Part shown: positions 1 to 8,254 of the stretch, piece by piece
Layout of the letters: the number at the start of each line of letters is the position of its first letter
Position numbering within the stretch: the first letter of the stretch is position 1
Assembly (NCBI GenBank): GCA_019739295.1
Contig: JAHHDV010000037.1
Span: forward strand, 28,437-92,436
Length of the DNA: 64,000 bases
Reading direction: 5' to 3'
Source of the DNA: Taibaiella sp.
Lineage (GTDB): Bacteria > Bacteroidota > Bacteroidia > Chitinophagales > Chitinophagaceae
Made by a program: the position numbers and the translations under genes
The notes under the pieces: generated by a model
Seen by the model: the letters and a program-made list of their open reading frames with translations, nothing else
Database searches by the model: none
Told to the model about the DNA's origin: nothing

Positions 1-26
1 TCCTGAATTTTGCAAAAAATAAAGAC

Positions 27-350
27 ATGAATTGGATCATTTTAATCATTGCCGGTTTGTTTGAAGTAGCTTTTGCCTTTTGCCTGGGAAAGGCCAAGAT
101 CACGACAGGGAAAGAAATGTACTTATGGTATGCGGGTTTCCTGCTTGCCCTGGGTATCAGCATGAGCTTGCTGGTAAAAGCTACCCAAAGTCTGCCATTG
201 GGCACGGCCTATGCCGTATGGACGGGAATCGGAGCAGTAGGCACTGTTTTAGTAGGGATTTTTGTATTTAAAGAACCTGCGACTTTCCTCCGGATATTAT
301 TCATCAGCACTTTGATCGGTTCCATCATCGGGTTAAAATCCGTTTCATAA
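27..350 (+). CDS. SMR-family small multidrug/guanidinium exporter (SugE/Gdx-like)
   Basis: A 107-residue protein with four hydrophobic segments, the normal size of a small multidrug resistance (SMR) transporter of the inner membrane. The essential membrane glutamate is present at E13 in GLFEV, and the conserved stretch around residues 60-72 (TAYAVWTGIG) is characteristic of the family. Overall similarity is closest to the SugE/Gdx subgroup, known to export guanidinium and some quaternary ammonium compounds by proton antiport as a dual-topology dimer; that substrate is inferred. It lies at the window edge, convergent with a merR-like gene. Another SMR subtype cannot be excluded. Confidence 0.85.
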   Translation: MNWIILIIAGLFEVAFAFCLGKAKITTGKEMYLWYAGFLLALGISMSLLVKATQSLPLGTAYAVWTGIGAVGTVLVGIFVFKEPATFLRILFISTLIGSIIGLKSVS

Positions 351-382
351 TCGATGTGGTTGGTGTTTTACAAACTTCCCGT

Positions 383-781
383 TTACATAAGAACAGGACA
401 GGTTTCATCTGGTGTTTTCAAGGCACCTGTTGCATCCTGGCAGTTGTTCTTTCCGTTTGACAACTGTTTGCGGATAGCCTTAAGCTCCTGTATCTTCTGA
501 TCGATCATGGCTATTTTTTCTTCGATCTTATCCGATACATTCCTGCAGGTAGCCTCATTGACATCCAGCATATCCAGTATTTCGGCAATTTCGTTCAGTG
601 TAAAACCGAAACTTTTCAATCGTTTTATGGATAACAATCGTTGCAGTGTCGCTCCCGGATATTCCTTGTAGTTGTTCCACCTTCTTTCTTTTTTACCAGT
701 TTCAATGAGCCCGCATTTTTCATAAAACCTTATTGTATCCCTTGAGAGTCCTGATAGCTTTGATAATTCACCAATGAGCAT
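383..781 (-). CDS. MerR-family metal-responsive transcriptional regulator
   Basis: I chose the ATG at 781 because the protein then begins with the canonical MerR helix-turn-helix (MLIGELSKLSGLSRDTIRFYE); a longer reading frame begins at 871 but would read through the operator. The product is 132 residues: N-terminal DNA-binding domain (1-70), dimerisation helix, and a C-terminal effector loop. Cysteines at 79, 114 and 128 (the last in TCPVL) are arranged like the three Hg-binding cysteines of MerR (first spacing 35, as in Tn501 MerR; the second is longer). This suggests a thiophilic metal or metalloid inducer, which is inference. It is divergent from the small lipoprotein gene at 870, with an operator-like region between them. 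Confidence 0.85.
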   Translation of the reverse strand: MLIGELSKLSGLSRDTIRFYEKCGLIETGKKERRWNNYKEYPGATLQRLLSIKRLKSFGFTLNEIAEILDMLDVNEATCRNVSDKIEEKIAMIDQKIQELKAIRKQLSNGKNNCQDATGALKTPDETCPVLM

Positions 782-814
782 AGTTTCCGAAATTTTTTGA
801 CTTTTTTCCTGACC

Positions 815-852
815 GTGGACTATACTCCACTGTTTACCTTTGTAAAGGTAAA
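815..852. promoter_or_regulatory. Divergent MerR-type operator/promoter
   Basis: The merR-870 intergenic space holds two perfect dyads. GTGGA-N6-TCCAC spans 815-830, and TTTACCTTT-GT-AAAGGTAAA spans 833-852. The second contains TACCTTTG (835-842), a perfect Bacteroidota -7 element reading toward the gene at 870. No good -33 element precedes it; the first dyad sits where MerR proteins usually bind to realign a poor promoter. Binding by the adjacent regulator is inferred. Confidence 0.6.
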
Positions 853-869
853 TATAAATATACAGAAGC

Positions 870-1311
870 ATGGTCAGGCATCAGTTCATTGCAGCAGCAG
901 GCATAGCTTGTTTTATATTGGTCTCGTGTAGTGGTGACTCCCGGCAAGATGGGACATTACCTGCACAAAAGCAAGTAGTTTGCAGCGATGGCTGCACCGC
1001 TAAAAATACTTCATTGGAAATGTCCTGCAAACTAACCACACCGGAACTCAGGCAGCGGAAAGAAACCGTTATGGCAAACTTGAAACGGCAGGTAACTGAG
1101 AAAAGGGAACTTCAAAACGGTATGGCATTTAAATTTCCCGGGACAGACAAAGTATTGGATGAACTGACGGAATTCATTAAAACAGAAAGAGCGTGTTGCG
1201 ATTTTTTTTACCTTTGCCCTATCTGTTAGTGGGGACAAAAGCGAAGCATGGTTAGAGTTGACCGGTGCTGAAGGAGTTAAAGAGTTCATAATCTCTGAGC
1301 TTGGATTGTAA
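870..1311 (+). CDS. Small Cys-containing lipoprotein of the metal-resistance islet (frameshifted)
   Basis: The protein starts with a lipoprotein signal peptide (lipobox LVSC, Cys20) followed by a Cys-containing region (VVCSDGC) and an alpha/beta stretch ending in ERACCDFF. As sequenced, the frame breaks at a run of eight T (1202-1209) and stops at 1229. Removing one T restores a plausible end (ACCDFFTFALSVSGDKSEAW..., stop at 1309-1311), giving about 146 residues. The paired cysteines and the shared MerR-type promoter suggest binding or sensing of a soft metal. I do not recognise a characterised family, and no enzymatic role can be assigned. Confidence 0.6.
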
Positions 1312-1353
1312 CGGGATTGAATGTCTCTCAGGGACCTATTCAGGACATTCAGG

Positions 1354-1774
1354 ATGACAAGGGAAAAGCTTGAGAAATGGCAAACAGGCATCTATATTGT
1401 CACGATTATAGTAGGTGTGGTTGTCGGATTAAGCTGGGAAAACAGCCATGCCTTGGAAGTACCATTGAACCTATAATCGGGGTTTTGTTGTACAGTATGC
1501 TCCGTTCATCGGAAAATTTTCAGCTAAATTATTCAGCATTGATGTCTCCGGTTCCAGGGCTATTTCGTTTTCGACAGGCACGAGAAATTCATTGGTCGTA
1601 TTACCTTTGGCATTGGCTTTGCCTGAGCCCGGAAACCAGGTGGCGGCAGCAGTAATTGTAACGCAAACCATTGTTGAGATTTTCTTTGAACTGATTTACA
1701 TTAAGGTTATTCAAAAGAAAGAAAATAAGGTAGCAAATGTTCAGCAAAGATCCGGACAGACGCATCCCATATGA
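1354..1774 (+). pseudogene. Arsenite efflux permease remnant (ACR3/BASS type), internally deleted
   Basis: The N-terminal part (MTREKLEKWQTGIYI..., then PIIGVLLYSM after a one-base frame change near 1465-1470) matches the start of ACR3-like arsenite permeases. From about 1490 the frame reads APFIGKFSAKLFSIDVSGSRAISFSTGTRNS in pieces, then VVLPLALALPEP and VTQTIVE, the end of the same family. About 200 residues between these parts (most membrane helices) are missing, and the C-terminal tail is not the usual one. The gene cannot make a working transporter as it stands. It follows the 870 lipoprotein gene on the same strand, suggesting a former arsenic-resistance operon. A second ATG at 1321 could be the original start. 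Confidence 0.75.
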
Positions 1775-1789
1775 CGGTATTTTCAATAA

Positions 1790-1822
1790 AAAAATCCTGA
1801 GCAGGATATACTCAGGACTTTT
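1790..1822 (-). terminator. Rho-independent terminator of rpsL-rpsG
   Basis: A 7-bp stem TCCTGAG/CTCAGGA (1795-1801 with 1811-1817) is followed on the minus strand by a run of seven T. It lies about 27 bp past the rpsG stop codon. Confidence 0.8.
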
Positions 1823-1843
1823 GATCTGTTTCTTAGAAATCGA

Positions 1844-2311
1844 TTAAACTTTAAAGTGTGCAAATGCTTTGTTGGCATCGGCCATTCTGTGCGTATCTTC
1901 TTTTTTCTTGAATGCGCTTCCTTCACCTTTGCTTGCTGCCACGATCTCGTTGGCCAGTTTGTCTGCCATTGTCTTACCGTTGCGTTCACGGCTGAAACGG
2001 ATCAGCCATTTCATGCTCAGAGAGATCTTACGATCCGGGCGGACTTCAGCAGGGATCTGGAACGTAGCACCACCGATACGACGGCTGCGCACTTCTACCG
2101 AAGGAGTTACATTTTGCAATGCTTTTTTCCAGACTTCATATCCATCTTCACTTGTCATACCCGCTACTTTGTCCAAAGCAGTATAGAATATATCAAAAGC
2201 TACCGTTTTCTTTCCATCCCACATCATAGTGTTCACAAAACGGGTAACCATTTTATCATTAAATTTCGGATCTGGTGCCAAAGGCAACTTCCTGGCTTGC
2301 GCTTTTCTCAT
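1844..2311 (-). CDS. rpsG: 30S ribosomal protein S7
   Basis: A 155-residue protein starting [19 protein letters not shown], with the S7 features [39 protein letters not shown] and a basic C-terminal helix. S7 organises the head of the 30S subunit by binding the 3' domain of 16S rRNA and contacts the E-site tRNA. It is the second gene of a two-gene rpsL-rpsG unit. In many bacteria fusA follows; here a terminator and then an unrelated resistance islet follow. No defect is visible. Confidence 0.97.
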   Translation of the reverse strand: MRKAQARKLPLAPDPKFNDKMVTRFVNTMMWDGKKTVAFDIFYTALDKVAGMTSEDGYEVWKKALQNVTPSVEVRSRRIGGATFQIPAEVRPDRKISLSMKWLIRFSRERNGKTMADKLANEIVAASKGEGSAFKKKEDTHRMADANKAFAHFKV

Positions 2312-2349
2312 TAGTAGATAATGAATTTATAATTTTTTAAGAATAAATA

Positions 2350-2721
2350 TTATTTTACTTTTTTAGTACCGTATTTAGAACGACTTTGTTTCCGGTCTTT
2401 TACACCTGCAGTATCCAGGGCTCCCCTTACGATGTGGTAACGTACACCCGGTAAGTCCTTTACCCTTCCGCCACGGATCAATACGATAGAGTGCTCCTGT
2501 AAGTTGTGACCTTCACCGGGGATATAAGCGATCACCTCGATCTTATTGGTCAAACGAACTTTAGCCACTTTACGCAGCGCTGAGTTAGGCTTCTTAGGTG
2601 TCGTCGTATATACACGGGTACATACACCACGACGTTGCGGACATTCATCCAGAGCCGGTGATTTAGATTTGGCAACGATTTGCTTTCTTCCTTTTCTTAC
2701 TAATTGTTGTATAGTAGGCAT
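2350..2721 (-). CDS. rpsL: 30S ribosomal protein S12
   Basis: The start is set at the ATG at 2721 ([14 protein letters not shown]), the invariant S12 N terminus; an upstream ATG at 2802 would include the promoter. The product is 123 residues with the decoding-loop motifs [18 protein letters not shown] and GVRYHIVRG. The lysine of KPNS is the residue class altered in streptomycin-resistant mutants of other bacteria and is wild type here. S12 sits at the A-site decoding centre. It is transcribed from a strong promoter just upstream and is followed 38 bp later by rpsG. Confidence 0.97.
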   Translation of the reverse strand: MPTIQQLVRKGRKQIVAKSKSPALDECPQRRGVCTRVYTTTPKKPNSALRKVAKVRLTNKIEVIAYIPGEGHNLQEHSIVLIRGGRVKDLPGVRYHIVRGALDTAGVKDRKQSRSKYGTKKVK

Positions 2722-2751
2722 TCTAAATTCTTTAATATTATTTTGGGACTG

Positions 2752-2783
2752 CAAAAGTAATCCAATAAATATTGTCTGCCAAA
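2752..2783 (-). promoter_or_regulatory. rpsL promoter (Bacteroidota sigma-A type)
   Basis: On the minus strand TTTG (2780-2783) is followed after exactly 20 bp by TACTTTTG (2752-2759), a full match to the Bacteroidota -33/-7 consensus, about 31 bp before the rpsL ATG. Confidence 0.8.
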
Positions 2784-2886
2784 TTTTTTTCGGAATTATC
2801 ATGAAATAATTCCGAAAATGTGAAAATATGTGGATCCGTGTGGAAAAATCCGTTCATATTATTCTTTTTTGGCAGTTGCTGAACTG

Positions 2887-4683
2887 CTATTGCTCAGGGC
2901 TCCCCTTCCATTTTTTGATATAAGAAGAGAACAGCAGGATCACCAGGACAGTACCTGTCCAGAGGCCAAAAATGATCTCATTTTCATATATTTCAAACAA
3001 TGATGTATACATGGCGGAATTCATGGTATAATCCCGGATATTCGACTCAAAGGCCAGTTCTAAATGCGCATCGATGATCAGGATGAGCAGCAGCAAAAAT
3101 AAAGTGACATTACCCAATACCAGATTGAGATGAATACCCCTGACCAGCTTAGACATGATCTGTCTCAGGAAAAACGGCAGGATCAGGATCATAAATGCCA
3201 CCCCAAGCAGCATATAGAGGATCACCAGATCCCGGTTACTGCCAAATACACCCATACTGGTGATGATCAATAGCAAGGAGACCAGCACACTGATGATCCC
3301 GGCTACTACCACGCTGAAAATTAAAGTTCTCAGATCCGTGACCCTGAACATCAATAGGACCAATGCCAGAGCAAGGGATAAGTACATCATGACTTTGAGC
3401 GCATCGGTGACAAAATCAAAATCTCTAAGGTTGCCGAGGCTTTGGAAGGAGTTCTGCAATGCATTCTGATCTATATAATACCGGGTCATCCTGCTCTGCA
3501 GGTAGTTCTTTTCCCTCTCGGCTATGGTGGTGCTTATACTGTCCGCATTGGCGGCATCTATGGCAGCCTGCCCGGCTGCGGCGTCTACAGTAACCATAAG
3601 ATCGGTCACACCTTCGGGAACCCCGTATCTCAGATCCGCATTATAAATAAAGCTGTCCACTTCGGTATCATTGTGCTGCAGGACTAAATCCAGCCATTGC
3701 TTTAGTGTAAGATTGGTAGGGATATCATATGCTTTACATACTGCCAGGAAGTCCTGAAGCACTTTTTCTATTTCATTCTTCTGAACAGGATCAAAAAGGC
3801 TGTGCCATTTTTCGCTGTATGTTTTTAAATGCTGATCTGTCTCATATTGCGAATAAGGATAGCTGCTGTAGTAGTAACCGTTCCCCGAAGAGAATGGAAG
3901 CAGGGAGTAATTCAGATAGCTGTAGGCAGTATCCGGATATTGAGCTAACGGTACCACCTGCTTTTTCCACAGGTATACCTCCATAGAGTCATTCAGGTAA
4001 TAATTGGTGAAGCTTTTTGAGCTTATTGCATTAATGGAGTCATAATTTTCCCTGTTGAAGGTGTCTCTTCCGATGCTATAAAACTGATAATCTTTTCCCT
4101 TGAACCTGTAATAAGGCTGGGATGTATTGACGGACGCCGGATTGGTCTCTATATACAGCGTGTCGTAAGGTGAAGGGTACCGCTTATATTTCAGATCATA
4201 ATGATCCAGAGAAAAATTGAAAAAGATGGAGGCCAGGTTGCTTTTCTCAATCTGGTCTTCTATTTTATCTTCGGGATAATGCCGGGCAATGTATGTCTTG
4301 TAGCCTGCAGCGAACGAGATATAAAAGCTGGATAGTAGGAAAAATACGATCAGGTAATACCAGAAATTTAAAAATAATTTCCACCCGGTATAGGGATAGA
4401 AGTTTTTGAATGCGTTATTCTTGATCAGGTAGATGATCCAGATGACGATCATCACGATAGACACTACCGCGGAAAAAAGCCCCACGCCGTAATTGCCCAT
4501 GATGGTCTCGTCGGATAAATAGGATTTCAGCTGCCCCGGATAGCTCAGAATGAAGTACCCGGTGATAAAGAATAATAGATGTATCAGCAGGCCACCCGGC
4601 AACATCCATATCAACCGGGCATTCCATATATTGGGATATCGCTCAATGAGGTATTTGTTGGTTCTTTTTATCAGTGAATTCAT
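2887..4683 (-). CDS. Large polytopic membrane protein, probable ABC-2-like permease partner
   Basis: I use the ATG at 4683 (MNSLIKRTNKYLIERYP), 43 bp after the upstream ABC ATPase gene, giving 598 residues. Hydrophobic helices lie in the N-terminal 130 residues. They are followed by a long Tyr-rich extracytoplasmic region (about residues 130-420) and a block of at least five C-terminal helices. I do not recognise a named family. The close spacing to an ABC ATPase on the same strand and the helix layout suggest it is the membrane component of that transporter; this is inference. Substrate unknown. Confidence 0.6.
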   Translation of the reverse strand: MNSLIKRTNKYLIERYPNIWNARLIWMLPGGLLIHLLFFITGYFILSYPGQLKSYLSDETIMGNYGVGLFSAVVSIVMIVIWIIYLIKNNAFKNFYPYTGWKLFLNFWYYLIVFFLLSSFYISFAAGYKTYIARHYPEDKIEDQIEKSNLASIFFNFSLDHYDLKYKRYPSPYDTLYIETNPASVNTSQPYYRFKGKDYQFYSIGRDTFNRENYDSINAISSKSFTNYYLNDSMEVYLWKKQVVPLAQYPDTAYSYLNYSLLPFSSGNGYYYSSYPYSQYETDQHLKTYSEKWHSLFDPVQKNEIEKVLQDFLAVCKAYDIPTNLTLKQWLDLVLQHNDTEVDSFIYNADLRYGVPEGVTDLMVTVDAAAGQAAIDAANADSISTTIAEREKNYLQSRMTRYYIDQNALQNSFQSLGNLRDFDFVTDALKVMMYLSLALALVLLMFRVTDLRTLIFSVVVAGIISVLVSLLLIITSMGVFGSNRDLVILYMLLGVAFMILILPFFLRQIMSKLVRGIHLNLVLGNVTLFLLLLILIIDAHLELAFESNIRDYTMNSAMYTSLFEIYENEIIFGLWTGTVLVILLFSSYIKKWKGSPEQ

Positions 4684-4726
4684 GTGTATATACTTAGTGA
4701 ATTGGAAAAAATCAAAAGGAAAATGA

Positions 4727-5881
4727 TCAGGCAATAAAAAATCTTCTGGATGAAGCAGAGATATCCCTGATATAGGTGAGCTGGATACCTGCATTGCCCA
4801 GCAGCTGAAGTACTTCTGAGAAACGTACCTGGGCATCAAACCTGGCGATATATACACCCCCGTTGTAGGATAACCGGAATATACCTAATGACAAAAGGAG
4901 CTCATTGAGTTTTTCTTTGGATTCATCGGAATCGAATTCCACGATCAGGTGTTCCGGTTCATCTGTAGCTACTGTCTGCTGCGCCTCATCATACCGGCCG
5001 TCTTTGAGGAAGATCACCCGGTCAGACACTTTCTCCACCTCGTAGAGTTGCTGGGAACTGAGGATCATGGCTATCGGCCTGGTGAGCGAATTGCAGATAT
5101 ACTTCAGGTCTTCAAGGATGACCTGCTGCGCCATTATATCCAGATTGGCCAACGGCTCATCGAGTAAGAGTACTTCTGGTTTGCGCAGTAAGGTCCTGGC
5201 CAGCTCGAACCTCATCTTGTATCCGCTGGACAATTCATTCCACATCAGCTCCTGGTACTTCCACAAGCCCAGCCGGCAGATCATCATCATCATCCTGGTT
5301 TCGATCTCATTTGCAGGGGTCTTGTAATGTGCCAGTACAAATCTCAGGTTATCTTTAAGGCTGCCATACCATCTTTCCGTTCTCTGGGGGATATAGATCA
5401 GCTTCGTCCGGAGATCATACTGATCTCCCCTGCTCCCGGTAAAATGAAAGCTGATATCCCCGGAATTCAGCTTGAGCTCCTGAGCCAGCATCCTCAGCAG
5501 TGTGGTCTTCCCGTTTCCGTTCTCTCCTACCAGCCCGTAAACCTGTCCTTTATTCAGATTCAGGGAAATAGGCCCCAGGGAGAACCTTCCGTAGCCATAA
5601 CTTTTTTGGATATGCCGGGCGGTAATGACCGGCTCCTTTGTGGTATCGACATTCAGGGGAATATGCGCTGCTTTTTGCAACAGTTCAATGGATCTGAGGC
5701 TGAGGTTCTCCTTATCTTCCGGGTGCTCATTCTTCCATTTTGTTAATGCGATCGCTTCCCGGTATAGGTTCATATCTTCAGTATCCATAATACAGTCCAG
5801 CATTCTTCTAAATCCAAGGCCGAAATCCTGATGCCTGAAGTGATCTATGGTTGCATTGATTCTTTCTGTAATGGGATTCAT
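4727..5881 (-). CDS. ABC transporter ATP-binding protein
   Basis: A 384-residue protein. Residues 1-85 are an unusual N-terminal helical extension. The ABC domain follows, with Walker A GENGNGKT (119-126), the signature LSSGY (217-221) and Walker B LLLDEP (238-243), then a roughly 90-residue C-terminal domain. It is a cytoplasmic ATPase that should power the membrane protein encoded 43 bp downstream. The signature is the degenerate LSSG form seen in ABC-2 exporters. Substrate and direction cannot be read from sequence; export is more likely because no binding protein is nearby. Confidence 0.85.
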   Translation of the reverse strand: MNPITERINATIDHFRHQDFGLGFRRMLDCIMDTEDMNLYREAIALTKWKNEHPEDKENLSLRSIELLQKAAHIPLNVDTTKEPVITARHIQKSYGYGRFSLGPISLNLNKGQVYGLVGENGNGKTTLLRMLAQELKLNSGDISFHFTGSRGDQYDLRTKLIYIPQRTERWYGSLKDNLRFVLAHYKTPANEIETRMMMMICRLGLWKYQELMWNELSSGYKMRFELARTLLRKPEVLLLDEPLANLDIMAQQVILEDLKYICNSLTRPIAMILSSQQLYEVEKVSDRVIFLKDGRYDEAQQTVATDEPEHLIVEFDSDESKEKLNELLLSLGIFRLSYNGGVYIARFDAQVRFSEVLQLLGNAGIQLTYIRDISASSRRFFIA

Positions 5882-6154
5882 ATAGTAAGGTTATAGCTTG
5901 TATTAAAATTGAAAAAAGCCCCCAGGTTGTCCGGAGCATCTCCTGCTTTCAACGATGATACTTAAAACTGATTCAAAATAGAGACGGAAAGTACATTTTT
6001 TTCAAGATACATATCATAAAATATGTAAAATTAATATTATGGCATAGGTGGGATGTCCTGTAAAAGCCGGACAGAGTAAGAAGTAGGATACCTGATTGCA
6101 GAAGCGCTCTTCTGGGATACAAAGTACTGTAGTGCCGTTGTTCGATATCTTATC

Positions 6155-6721
6155 TTAGTTCCCGGGTTGCTCCGTCGCTTCATCATCCGGCTCTATAAAG
6201 AAATCTTCCTTTTTCTCCCGGAAGGAGAAGAAGTTCTGGACAAAATAACTCAGTATGGCGAGCAGCAATGTGATAGCGGCCTGGGAAGGCGTAGGCCAGA
6301 ATCCCCAGATGCCCACGAATAAGTGCAGCAATAGATAGTTGAGAAGAATATTCAGCATATTCATAGAGAAGTAACGAAACAGCTGTACCCTGCCCTTTAG
6401 ATTCGATGCCTGGAAGACGATGTATTTATTCAGGATAAAGCCAACGGGGAAGCTCACACAGAAAGCAATGATGAAGGAAACGGTGTAATACTGCATCCGG
6501 AGGATACCTATGTCCACAGGCGCACGTTCATCCATGATAAACTGATTGGAAAAGGCTACCACCAAAAGGTTCAGCAGCGCCACAGACCCGCCACAAAAAG
6601 CATACCTGAAAGTCTTGAGCGGTATCCATCGTTTAAATGGCGGATAGAAAAAATCCACCATTGAGAATATGGCCCTCCTGATACTTTTGAGTGTCCGGCT
6701 TTGTTTGAGTTTTTCTTTCAA
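6155..6721 (-). CDS. GtrA-family membrane protein
   Basis: A 188-residue protein with four predicted transmembrane helices and the GtrA hallmarks FPVGFILNKYIVF and SYFVQNFFSFREK. GtrA proteins are inner-membrane proteins linked to transfer of undecaprenyl- or other polyprenyl-linked sugars during surface polysaccharide or teichoic-acid modification. It follows purM by 18 bp and is probably co-transcribed, without an obvious functional link. An acidic soluble C-terminal tail is present. The exact substrate is unknown. Confidence 0.8.
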   Translation of the reverse strand: MKEKLKQSRTLKSIRRAIFSMVDFFYPPFKRWIPLKTFRYAFCGGSVALLNLLVVAFSNQFIMDERAPVDIGILRMQYYTVSFIIAFCVSFPVGFILNKYIVFQASNLKGRVQLFRYFSMNMLNILLNYLLLHLFVGIWGFWPTPSQAAITLLLAILSYFVQNFFSFREKKEDFFIEPDDEATEQPGN

Positions 6722-6739
6722 AGAATGAAAAAATACTGA

Positions 6740-7909
6740 TTAATATGTAAAAGTACCGTACTCGGAGCTGATGACCAACCGGTGGTTTCCGGAAATCACC
6801 TTTCCGCTGATCTGTGCTTCGATCCCCAGCGATTTCCCGATCGCTACGAGTTGTAATGCCGTTTCCGGGTCGGTAAACATTTCCAGCCTTTGGCCCATAT
6901 TGAAGACCTGGTACATTTCCTTCCAGCCGGTACCTGCACTTTGCTGGATCATTTTGAACAATGGCGGAACAGGAAGTAGATTATCCTTGATGACATCCAC
7001 ATCCCGGGGGAGGTAATGCATACATTTGGTCTGTCCGCCTCCGCTGCAGTGGATAATGCCCCTGATCTTGCCGGGAAACTGTTGTAAAGCTTTCAGGACA
7101 AGAGGTGCATAGGTCCTTGTAGGCGATAATATCATTTTACCTGCATTTAACGGTGTCTCTGTAGGGTCAGTAAGCTTATAGGTACCATTATAAACCACTT
7201 CTTCAGGAAGATCAGGATCCAGTGATTCAGGGTAAGCGGCGGCATAGGATTTGTGCAGTAATTCGTGCCGGGCGCTTGTCAGGCCATTGCTGCCCATACC
7301 GGAGTTGTATTCATCCTCGTAGACCGCCTGTCCATAGGAAGCAAAGGAGACAATGACATCTCCCGGGCGAACCGCTGAGGCATCAATAATATTTTTTCTC
7401 GGCATCCGGCAAGCCATCGTACCGTCCACAATTACCGTCCGGACCACGTCCCCTACATCTGCAGTTTCCCCACCCATGAAACGGACTTCGATCCCGAACT
7501 GAGCCATCTGGTCAAAGAACTCCTGGGTCCCGTTGATAATGGCCGCAATCACTTCACCGGGAATCAGGTGTTTGTTCCTGCCGATCGTAGAAGAATAAGT
7601 AAAAGGTCCCGTAGCGCCCACACAAAGCATATCATCGATATTCATCACAATCGAATCGATGGCTATACCTTTCCACACGCTCATATCTCCCGTCTCCTTC
7701 CAGTACATATAGGCAAGAATGGACTTGGTGCCTGCTCCATCCGCATGCATGATGTTGCAATATGCTTCATCTCCGGCCCATACATCCGGGTATATTTTAC
7801 AAAAAGCATTCGGATATAAGCCCTTGTCTAGTTTCTCTACAGCTTGATGCACTTCTTCCTTTTGTGCCGAAACACCACGCATTGCGTACCTGCCCTGTGG
7901 ATTCATCAT
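6740..7909 (-). CDS. purM: Phosphoribosylformylglycinamidine cyclo-ligase (AIR synthase)
   Basis: A 389-residue protein of the Bacteroidota PurM form (start MMNPQGRYAMRGVSAQKEEV; motifs HADGAGTKSILAYMYWKETG, MNIDDMLCVGA, MGGETADVGD, CSGGGQTK). It converts FGAM and ATP to aminoimidazole ribonucleotide, the fifth step of de novo purine synthesis, in the cytoplasm. The N-terminal half carries the ATP-binding Asp/Gly-rich loops of the PurM superfamily. A good promoter lies just upstream. GtrA follows in the same transcript. No frameshift is seen. Confidence 0.92.
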   Translation of the reverse strand: MMNPQGRYAMRGVSAQKEEVHQAVEKLDKGLYPNAFCKIYPDVWAGDEAYCNIMHADGAGTKSILAYMYWKETGDMSVWKGIAIDSIVMNIDDMLCVGATGPFTYSSTIGRNKHLIPGEVIAAIINGTQEFFDQMAQFGIEVRFMGGETADVGDVVRTVIVDGTMACRMPRKNIIDASAVRPGDVIVSFASYGQAVYEDEYNSGMGSNGLTSARHELLHKSYAAAYPESLDPDLPEEVVYNGTYKLTDPTETPLNAGKMILSPTRTYAPLVLKALQQFPGKIRGIIHCSGGGQTKCMHYLPRDVDVIKDNLLPVPPLFKMIQQSAGTGWKEMYQVFNMGQRLEMFTDPETALQLVAIGKSLGIEAQISGKVISGNHRLVISSEYGTFTY

Positions 7910-8250
7910 TGGATTGGTTAGTATTATTTCAAATGGAAAGCTACAAAATTAGTATTTTAAAGTAAGAAGGCAATGTCCGACCGGGAAGAAAGTATGGAGA
8001 AATTATGTTCCCCAGATCCGGGAGGTGTTGTTTAAAATAATTTTTCCGATATGGAACAATGGACCTGCTTAACCATGTTTTCCTCCTGATCTGTTCATGC
8101 TAATTGTAATATTTTGGTCATATTATGGAAAATGACTTTTATAGTTCAGGAAATTCACACACATTTGTACCCACTAAAGGTTACAATACCAGCGGTAAAT
8201 ATTTTTTTCATAACTAAGGTAGAAAGGCTGCCCGGATCCGGGCGGCTTTT
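7910..8250. other. 341-bp gene-free stretch upstream of purM
   Basis: It contains the purM promoter at its left end and a plus-strand terminator at its right end. No credible protein-coding frame is seen. The strong plus-oriented terminator without an upstream plus-strand gene leaves room for a short unrecognised RNA between about 8100 and 8250. Confidence 0.5.
7945..7974 (-). promoter_or_regulatory. purM promoter
   Basis: On the minus strand TTG (7972-7974), 19 bp, then TAATTTTG (7945-7952), a full -7 match about 35 bp before the purM start. Confidence 0.7.
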
Positions 8251-8254
8251 TTAT
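8227..8254 (+). terminator. Strong terminator with 14-bp perfect palindrome
   Basis: GCCCGGATCCGGGC (8230-8243) is a perfect palindrome, followed on the plus strand by GGC and six T (8247-8252). It lies just past the ruvX stop codon and could serve both strands, but the T run favours plus-strand transcripts. Confidence 0.65.

Noticed and set aside
27..1774. The resistance islet as a transposon
   Set aside because: No transposase, integrase or terminal inverted repeats were seen within the window; only the left boundary is out of view.
1856..2314. Plus-strand open frame opposite rpsG
   Set aside because: It is a shadow of the conserved rpsG gene; the sense-strand protein is unambiguous.
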